Of a stretch of 64,000 bases of DNA, positions 57,581 to 64,000 are shown one piece after another. The stretch comes from Adiantum capillus-veneris (lineage: Eukaryota > Streptophyta > Polypodiopsida > Polypodiales > Pteridaceae): the NCBI GenBank assembly GCA_014529385.2, contig CM043958.1:140968234-141032233 (forward strand). Reading direction: 5' to 3'. Position numbers and translations under genes: made by a program. The notes beneath the pieces are model-generated. The model had not been told where the DNA came from, did not search any database, and saw only the letters and a list, made by a program, of their open reading frames with translations. Every line of letters starts with the position of its first letter. The stretch's first letter is position 1.

Positions 57581-57890
57581 AGGAGGAGGAGGAGGAGAAG
57601 AAGAGAGTTTTAACGTCGTAGGAAATTATCCCAAGAGACCTTAAAGATCTATCCCATGAGGAGAGTTGAACTCAAGACTTGTTATTCAAGAGAGAGAGAT
57701 TTTGTAAACCTCTTCTAAAGGACCAACTGGAGGAGGAGGAGGAGGAGGAGGAGGAGAAGAAGAGAGTTTTAACGTCGTAGGAAACTATCCCAAGAGACCT
57801 TAAAGATCTATCCGATGAGGAGAGTTGAACTCAAGACTTGTTATTCAAGAGAGAGAGATTTTGTAAACCTCTTCTAAAGGACCAATTGGA
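57576..57890 (-). mobile_element. Tandem pair of candidate tRNA-derived SINEs with CT-rich tails
   Basis: Two head-to-tail units, each about 155 bp (57576-57729 and 57730-57890), with roughly three differences across 136 shared bases. On the minus strand each reads CAGTTGGTCCTTTAGAAGAGG near the start, like a tRNA D-arm or A-box region. About 45 nt later comes CTTGAGTTCAACTCTC, which fits the pol III B-box pattern GWTCRANNC. Each unit ends CTACGACGTTAAAACTCTC followed by (CTC)n or (CT)n. A SINE is the best reading. A simple tandem duplication of unknown sequence is the alternative. Confidence 0.5.
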
Positions 57891-58249
57891 CCTATCTGAC
57901 GTATCAGTGTACAACTGAGAGATCTTCTCTTTCATCCCAAAAAAGAAGGAAAACTGAATGAAAAACTACAAGGGAAGCTGGAACAAGACCTGAACGGGGT
58001 GACTAAACAGATGTCTGCATTTGCAAACGAAGACTCCTCAGACTCCACCTCCTCTCTGCATAGTCTGCATCTCCTTGTTGTCGTGGTATCCTAGTTGCTC
58101 TACCCACCTCTATCTCCAATAAGTGTAAGGACTATAGGATGAGAAAAAGCAGAAGAAGTGGAGAAAAATCAAGAAAAGTAGATCCAAAAAAAAGTCTAGA
58201 AAGCACAAAAAGCAATCTGGCAATTCAGAGGAGGAGACCCCATCCTGTT
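57891..58249. other. No firm gene; A-rich lysine/serine-coding stretch
   Basis: Directly precedes the gag remnant and may be its basic N-terminal region (RSGEKSRK-type residues, as in the Arg/Ser-rich N-terminus of the intact Gypsy). It is too broken to assign. Confidence 0.35.
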
Positions 58250-59000
58250 CTACAGTTCAGAGAATGAGAAACAGAGAAAGAAGACCAAGGAGTTCAAAGA
58301 TGGGGGTCAAGTAGTTAAGTTTGATACGTTTTCAGTCTACTAGGACACCCATCGAGCCCTTGCTTTTATACAACAGTTTGACATCTCCTTTTTAGGATGA
58401 CGTTTCTTCGAAGCCAACATCTTATCTGAAAGGTAACTCCTAGGCATGGTGTCTATTGTGCTGTTGCACAGAGAAGCACCTAAGAAGTGGATAATATTCA
58501 AGAGAATTTTCATTTCGGCTTGATTAATGGTAGAATATGAAGATGTCATCACAGCTTGGCATCATATGAGAAAGAAAAAAGGAAGACACTTTGGCTGACT
58601 ATTGCCAGAGGTTTTGAAAGGCCTTTTTGCGAGTGTCCTCGTTTCTGAGCATCACCCTGAAGGACCAGATTAAGTGGTTTTTTTGTGGACTACCAGAAGC
58701 CTGAAGCAAAAGTTAGAATCCTTTCAAAGGCTTATGGGACATGCCAAGGAAGGTTTTGATATGCATGCCGGCTCATTCGCCTGTCCTACAGACAAGCTAG
58801 TGTCCACCTCAATGGGGCAAGAATATTTCAAAGGAAAGCAAAATCAAAAGAAGAAATCCACAGGGCCCAAATTGATAGAGAGTAGCTTGTTGAGTAGTTC
58901 AAAGAGGGCAGGTGTTATGGCTTTGGTGAACAAGGACATGTCTTTTGGGAATGTCCTAAGAAAGAACCAAGGGAACCAGCCGACAATGCATCAAAGAATT
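58250..59000 (+). pseudogene. Gypsy gag pseudogene related to the intact element
   Basis: Near 58280-58400 it reads KKTKEFKDGGQVVKFDTFS, then RALAFIQQFDISF, matching KLKKFKEGGKSISF and KVLAFIQQFDAAF of the intact Gypsy. DTLADYCQRF is near 58590 and IKWFFCGLPEA near 58670. The knuckle near 58917 reads CYGFGEQGHVFWEC, where the second Cys (TGT) has become Phe (TTT). Several in-frame stops are present. Confidence 0.65.
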
Positions 59001-60096
59001 CCGAAGATTTAAGATTGAGGTGCTAGTGGATAGGGGAGGCAGGACAGCAACCGACGGGTTCTAGGGTGCAAGAAACAGAACAGGAAATGTAAGCTAGGTC
59101 CACCAATAATTTGGTTAACAGGATTTTTTGGCTCTGTGGTAAGTGGATGGGGGAAGAGAACCTCACGGATTCTCTTCAATTTTGAGCTGTATCTTTAGGC
59201 TCTTGGATTTTTAGCAGTGTCTTTTCCTTGAGTGCACATTGAATCAGCATGTTGATTCTGGTGCAGTGCGTGCTGCACAAGAGGGGAGCCACGCCACTCC
59301 CTTGTCACAGGTTGCCTAGATTGAATAAAGTCACTAATTTTTCTTTGAGATTTTAGGGAGAATTTACAACTGACCCACACCTTTGTCTAGTCGTACTCGT
59401 TCACCTAGGCCTCATATTTAAAGGCACAAAGGCCCAATAGGCAACTGCTATGAAAAACTGGCGCCCGAAAGCTACGGACCCCAGAAAGTCAATGCTTTCA
59501 ATAACTAGCTGGAGAAAGCACTTGTGTTTGTACTAGCACACCAACATCGTATGGGTGCCAGGTCAGCACCATGCGCCCCGTGTTTCCGCCGCATTGCACC
59601 TCGTGTTTCCTTGCATTGCCAGGCTGTGAATTGGGTCTTCTCATCCAGTCCAAGTCCAAGTCCAGCTAGACTCATGCTATCCTTTCCGATCAGGTATGGT
59701 CATGGCATATCATCACTTCTCGATAGTGGAACTTGCATGGTTGAACTGATGGTGCTCTTCAGTGTTTTTCTTGCTTGAGTAGGTCAGTGTGTTGCAAATT
59801 AATTCACCATTTCTCACACTCAGAGGCCCAATGCATTCCTTGACATACTTCAAACTTGTTGACAGCGGGGGTGAGGCTTTAGGGCCAAAGGTAGGGAGAG
59901 TATGGCTGCATACCCCCCCCCCTTCTCTCTCTCTCTACTGAAAAGGGAGTTGAATCATCCAGCATCAAGGTGCTTGAAGTAGTACCTGTAATCATTTTAG
60001 TTGGAGTAATATTGTTGGGGATCACATGCAATGCAAGTTTGAAGATCAGATGATGCACCCACTTTGCCACTCATTAGTGACAGCCGTGATCAAGTG

Positions 60097-60097
<1 letters not shown>
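59001..60097. other. No gene recognised; possible solo LTR region
   Basis: Includes a C run (59910-59921) and CATATTTAAAGGCACAAAGGCCC near 59410, which resembles an LTR promoter. TGGCGCCCGAAAGC lies near 59459. No repeat partner in this window was found, so no element is assigned. Confidence 0.3.

Positions 60098-60139
<42 letters not shown>
60098..60139 (+). repeat. (CT)n microsatellite, first of two before LINE B4
   Basis: A perfect CT tract directly before a degenerate tandem array and 316 bp upstream of the second (CT)n. Confidence 0.95.
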
Positions 60140-60142
<3 letters not shown>

Positions 60143-60159
60143 CCCCATGGGTTTGGACT

Positions 60160-60450
60160 CTCTCTCAGTGTTTTTAGGGTTTCGTTATCTCTTTTTTGCT
60201 GTTTTCAGGGTTGCGTCACTGTTTTTTACTGTTTTAAGGGTTTTGAAATTGTTTTTTTGCTGTTTTTTAGGGTTTTGTCAGTGTTTTTTACTTTTTTTTT
60301 AGGTTTCGCCTTTGTTTTTTGCTATCTTATAGAGTTTCAAATATGTGTTTTACTGTTTTTTTAAAGTTTCGAAGGTGATTTTCTCTGTTTTTTAGGATTT
60401 CACAAGTGTTTCTTACTGATTTTTAGAGTTTCTTGTATTTTTTTGGTTGT
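60160..60450 (+). repeat. Degenerate tandem array of TGTTTTTTAGGGTTT-type units
   Basis: About nine to ten units of roughly 28-32 nt. Each has a T-run, then an AGGGTTTCG, AGGGTTTTG or AAGTTTCG core, then a short spacer (GTCACTG, AAATTG, GTCAGTG). It is flanked by (CT)n on both sides. It could be a LINE B4 leader array or an independent minisatellite. Confidence 0.65.
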
Positions 60451-60453
60451 TTT

Positions 60454-60454
<1 letters not shown>

Positions 60455-60507
<53 letters not shown>
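60455..60507 (+). repeat. (CT)n microsatellite at the 5' side of LINE B4
   Basis: A perfect tract, followed directly by ATGGTCTCCCTCC and, 42 nt later, by the B4 ORF1 start. Confidence 0.95.
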
Positions 60508-60509
<2 letters not shown>

Positions 60510-60548
60510 GGTCTCCCTCCATTGGGCTACCCATTGACCCCCTTTCAC

Positions 60549-61413
60549 ATGGCCTCTCCAATGGCTATGGTCCGCCTCCCTCTCAACATGAAGTTCTCGA
60601 TCACCAACAAGCGGATATCAACACTTGAAGCTGAAGTGAAAGAGAGGAAGAAAGAGATGGAGGCAACCTTTCTTCAAAAGATGGAGGAATGGAAAGAGGA
60701 GAAGAAGAACCTATGCGAAAGGATTTCTCGGGGCTTCACAAGAAGCCACAATCCAAACTCTCCAAGGTGAACTTCTTGCAACAAAAAGTGGGCGGCTCGA
60801 AGAAGGCAAAATTCAGCCATCCACGATGGAAGAATTGAATACCATGAGAGAAGAAATACAGGTTATCAAGGAAGATGAGAAGAAGTGTTGGGCCGCGGTC
60901 ATCTCCGGAACACAAAAGAAAGTAGAGGAGGCGGAAAAATGGATTGAGGTCACCAAGAAAGGGAAAGGTAAGGAAGCTCCTTGTACACCCACTCTTATTA
61001 ACATGACCCTTGAAGAGGAAGAGAGGAGGATGTGGGCTCTATATGTGAGGGTAACTGGCCTCAAGGACATAACAATGTGGAAAAAGAGGTCACAATCCTC
61101 ACATCCATGATGGGGATGGACAAGCCTTCACACACAAAGGCATGGAGAGTGGGCAAGAAGAGTGATGGCCCAAGAGAATCTTCAAAAGAGAGCTCTCATA
61201 CTACGCTTCCCCTCCTTGGAAGAGAAGAAGAAATTCCTGAAAAAGAGTCTTACTCTCAAGAAGACAGGTATTTTCCTCGGTGATGATCTCACTCTCTCAC
61301 AGCTTGCGCATATGAGAGAGGTAATGCCAGAGATTACGGCGGGAAGGGAGAAGGGAAAGACGGCCTTTTACAGATATGGTCGGGTGGTGATTGTAGAGCG
61401 GCACTCTACATGA
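60549..61413 (+). pseudogene. LINE-B B4 ORF1 (coiled coil plus L1-ORF1p-like C-terminus), frameshifted
   Basis: ATG 60549 starts MASPMAMVRLPLNMKFS. A long charged coiled coil follows (ISTLEAEVKERKKEMEATF; MEELNTMREEIQVIKEDEKK). WALYVRVTGLKD near 61035 is like the first strand of an RRM. RALILRFPSLEEKKKFLKK near 61190 and IFLGDDLTLSQLAHMREVMPEI near 61270 follow, then KTAFYRYGRVVIVERH. The last parts match the general pattern of the L1 ORF1p (Transposase_22) RRM and C-terminal domain, and no CCHC knuckle is seen. At least three frameshifts (near 60770, 61085 and 61160) break it. By family this protein would form RNA-binding trimers. Confidence 0.6.
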
Positions 61414-61442
61414 CGGTGTGAGACCTATGGGACCACACTGAA

Positions 61443-64000
61443 GATGGCTACTTGGAATTGTAATGGATCTATGAGGTTGGGCGTTGTGCCTTTGAGGACA
61501 CTTTCAGAGACAGGGACATTGTTTTCTTCTCAGAGACTCATCAGGCCCCTGGACAGCTTATGCCACATGTGGTAGGGATACGGATGGGAGAGCCCACAGG
61601 ACAGTGGTGAGATCTGAGCATGGGAGTATAGGTTCAGGAGGAGTAGTAGTGCTATTTAGGGAGGAGTTACAGCCACTACTACATATTGTACGGAGAGATG
61701 ATCATGCTAGATACATGTGGGTGAGGCTGAGAGCTGACACAGGCCGATTTCTATACATTGCCATATGTTACTTTCCCCTAGTACGTCAGTATATGTTGCA
61801 CCCAGAGGACAGTCGCCTTTCTCTACACTAGATGATGATATATGGGAGGTTTCTAGGGATGGCGATATCATCCTCCTAGGAGACTTCAATGCCCGAACGC
61901 GCAACTCTCAGACAGTCTTCTACGACACTTCGAATGAGATGCTTAGAGAGCTGGATGTAGGTGACTTGGGGCTTGGCAGATGCTCACATGACACAGAGCA
62001 GACGGAGTATAGGAGATATCTAACGGAGATGACAACCACACATGGTTAGCCATACTTAATGGCTTACAACGATTTCCTGGAGCAACTGGTTTCACATGCT
62101 TTCCACACGGGCACGGGGCCAATACAGTGGACTATGTTATGGTACAATCGAGCTTTACTCCTTTGTATTCAAGATTTCATAATGGGAGCCAGATCAGTGG
62201 GCGTAGCAGTGGATCATGCTCTTTTGACATTGTCCGTTTCATTTCAGTATAGTACAGCCTAGACATCGGGAGGCAGGTCACATACCCGTTATACATTTAC
62301 ACCAGAGACTGACTCAGTTTATACAGAGGAGATCTATAGCCATCTATACACAGCTAGCCCTGTCCTCTCAGTGGAGGAGTGCACCACTTTACTGACTGAG
62401 ACACTGCATGGTGCAGCATCAGAGGCATACCCACACACTCAGTCATGTCGGAGGTGACATTCTGGGAGCATGCCCCAAAATAGCTGGTATGATGAGGAGT
62501 GCAGAGAGATGAGAGCCCAGCTCCAGAGAGATCTTCTTTTAGAAGTCATCACTTATAGGCAGTCTCGGATTGCTTCCCGGTGCCTTGTGCGACCGAAGAA
62601 ACGAGCTTACTTGGCCCAGATGGAGCGAGACTTGTATCAGCTGTTCTTGAGTAGAGACTCAAGAAAGGCATGGCGATTCTTTCATGAGCACTCCCCTCCC
62701 CTAGTGATTACTTCACCTGATGTGTGGGGCCAATATGCCACATCGTTATATACAGTTCCTGGACAGGACCCCCTTCCAGATCCTACAGAGCCATGCCCAA
62801 CTACCAGCACCTTCTTTACCATTGAGATGGTAAACAGAGCCATTGACAGGATGAGGACCAGCAAGGCATATGATCATGATAGCCTAGTAGCAAAGCACTT
62901 TATACATGCTAGAGATATGCTGGTAGAGGTTCTTGTAGTGTTGTTCAATCGTGCCATGTGTGAGGGGTTACTTGAGACTTGGAGGTTGTCTACTATTGTG
63001 CCTATCTTCAAGGCAAGTGATCCTACAAAGCCTGGGAATTACTGCACTATTATGGTTGGGCATAGATTGGCACGGTTGTATGCATCCATTCTTGAGCAGC
63101 AGTTGAGTAAGTGGGCAGAGGGACGAGGGTGTACGGGCAAAGGGCCAAGCCGGTTTTAGGAGGGGTTTCTCCACTTATGATCATATTCTGACACTCAGAG
63201 CCATCATTGAGGAGGGCACGTCACATGGGAGACGGATTTATTTTAGCTTTGTGGATTTCCGCAAAGCATTTGACATGGTACCGAGAGCTCGATTGATGCG
63301 CACACTGCAGGAGATGGGGGTGCCCATAGTGTTGATTTGGGGGATTATGGCTCTATACAGATCAGTGATGGGACATGTACGCACCCCAGAGGGGATATCT
63401 GATTTAGTTCACTCCACCATTGTGGTGAAACAGGGTTGCCCATTGTCTCCTACTCTATTTGGTATGTATATTGATGAGGTGTCTGTACATTGATAGAGAG
63501 GGTGATAGAGGTGCCCAACTAGCAAGGACATGGATCCCATTGTTGTTATATGCTGATGATATTGTGTAGATCATAGGGTATGCAACGACAATTGGATGCA
63601 TTACATAGTTTTGCAGAGCATAGTGGATTGTTTGTAAACTTGGTAAAACCAAGGTTATGGTGTTTAACACCACACCACAATGGATCAAGAGATCAGCACC
63701 GACTTTCACATATGGTGAGGAGATAGTAGAGTATACAGATGCATACACTTACCTTGGGGTTGTCTTCATTGGGCCGAGGTTTTCTTTGGGGAGAGCGTAG
63801 AGACTAGACTGACTAGAGCTTATGCGGCTTTGGGAGGCTTAGAGGGAATGTGTTCGCAGGTTCAGTTCTAGGAAACCCGAACAAAGTTATGGCTCTTTGA
63901 TACTTTAGTAGCCTCAGCTATGTTGTATGGGGACCTTCTGTAGGCTTGGATGGTTGGAGACGTATGGAGAGGCCCTTGGTATCTATGATCTCTCGATTGA
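61443..64000 (+). pseudogene. LINE-B B4 ORF2 pseudogene (endonuclease and RT, partial)
   Basis: Starts MATWNCNGSMRLG near 61443, an APE-endonuclease start. IVFFSETHQAPG is near 61520, GGVVVLFREEL near 61635, IILLGDFNART near 61870, and VAVDHALLTLS near 62208, with VDH where SDH is usual. SWYDEECREMRAQL begins near 62484 in a 229-codon frame with DHDSLVAKHFIHARDML and the NY region. FVDFRKAFDMVPRARL is near 63250, VVKQGCPLSPTLFGMYIDE near 63425 and LLYADDIV near 63543. Frameshifts occur near 63150, 63490 and 63565. The thumb and CCHC end are cut by the window. The clade is uncertain. Confidence 0.7.

Larger units (their letters stand above)
60508..64000 (+). mobile_element. LINE-B copy B4, 5' end present, runs off right edge
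   Basis: The most complete LINE-B copy. ORF1 (60549-61413) is followed by ORF2 from 61443 through endonuclease and RT. It is collinear with B1 but keeps the ORF1 C-terminus and endonuclease that B1 lost. If the tandem array at 60160-60450 is its leader, the element would start near 60140 instead. Frameshifts and stops indicate that it is dead. Confidence 0.8.

Noticed and set aside
57576-57890. CRISPR-like array
   Set aside because: Only two units of about 155 bp with no spacer structure, in a eukaryotic genome. A SINE pair or tandem duplication is a better explanation.
59455-59475. TGGCGCCCGAA as a tRNA-Lys primer-binding site
   Set aside because: The bases before it (GAAAAAC) do not form a TG...CA LTR end, no partner LTR was found, and no coding region follows.

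Overview
The window is a stretch of land-plant nuclear genome built almost entirely from retrotransposons. The evidence is nested LINEs and LTR elements, LTR primer-binding sites matching the 3' end of plant initiator tRNA-Met, a chromovirus-type Ty3/Gypsy element, long (CT)n/(GA)n microsatellites and one short run of spliced host exons. The density and variety of non-LTR elements would suit a large repeat-rich genome such as a fern or other non-seed plant, but the species cannot be fixed from the sequence. I see no tRNA or rRNA gene, no CRISPR array and no bacterial operon structure.

Five repeat groups explain most of the window; the names are mine. (1) LINE-A is an L1-like plant LINE. Its long ORF1 has a CCHC knuckle, its ORF2 has endonuclease, RT and a zf-RVT-like C-terminus, and it has a C-rich 5' UTR. 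Copies are A1 (1-779, minus), A2 (780-4890, minus, interrupted by A1), A5 (7235-8330, minus, divergent), A3 (13304-17336, plus) and A4 (50386-57268, minus, full length with a 17-bp target-site duplication). In three copies ORF1 and ORF2 overlap by ATGA. (2) LINE-B has a coiled-coil ORF1 and an endonuclease/RT/CCHC ORF2, and lies next to (CT)n tracts. Copies are B1 (9719-13303, plus), B2 (22311-23688, minus), B3 (23768-26690, minus) and B4 (60508-64000, plus, running off the edge). (3) Family T is an LTR family with TGTCACAA...TTGTGACA ends. T1 (18848-22217) carries only gag and protease remnants. T2 (34114-36575) is a 2.46-kb non-coding element with a perfect TSD. T3 (47645-49335) and several solo or broken LTRs complete the group. 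(4) An intact Ty3/Gypsy chromovirus lies at 38680-47439, with 1603-bp LTRs that look identical, a CAAAT TSD and one 1593-codon gag-pol frame. (5) Decayed Gypsy and Copia remnants and a tandem pair of candidate SINEs (57576-57890) fill parts of the rest.

Layout: 1-4890 nested LINE-A; 4900-5060 a gag scrap; 6779-7197 three exons of an alpha/beta-hydrolase gene of the lipid-droplet-associated hydrolase type; 7235-8330 LINE A5, probably in its next intron; 9667-17336 a (CT)n tract and a B1/A3 LINE chimera; 18675-22310 T1 inserted in a GA tract; 22311-26690 two head-to-tail LINE-B copies separated by (GA)n; 26880-38520 solo LTRs, old Gypsy and Copia remnants, a third LINE lineage and T2; 38680-47439 the intact Gypsy; 47645-50125 T3 and LTR pieces; 50369-57285 LINE A4 with TSDs; 57505-60507 microsatellites, SINE pair, dead gag and a tandem array; 60508-64000 LINE B4.

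Only the Gypsy element looks autonomous. The LINEs carry nonsense codons, frameshifts, deletions or damaged RT motifs. The point most worth following is the repeated pairing of LINE-B termini with (CT)n, including a head-to-tail pair, and a nearby tandem SINE-like repeat with a similar 3' end. This would fit a microsatellite-targeted LINE with a partner SINE. The second is the family T LTR, which carries telo-box and ACGT-core motifs in its upstream part.
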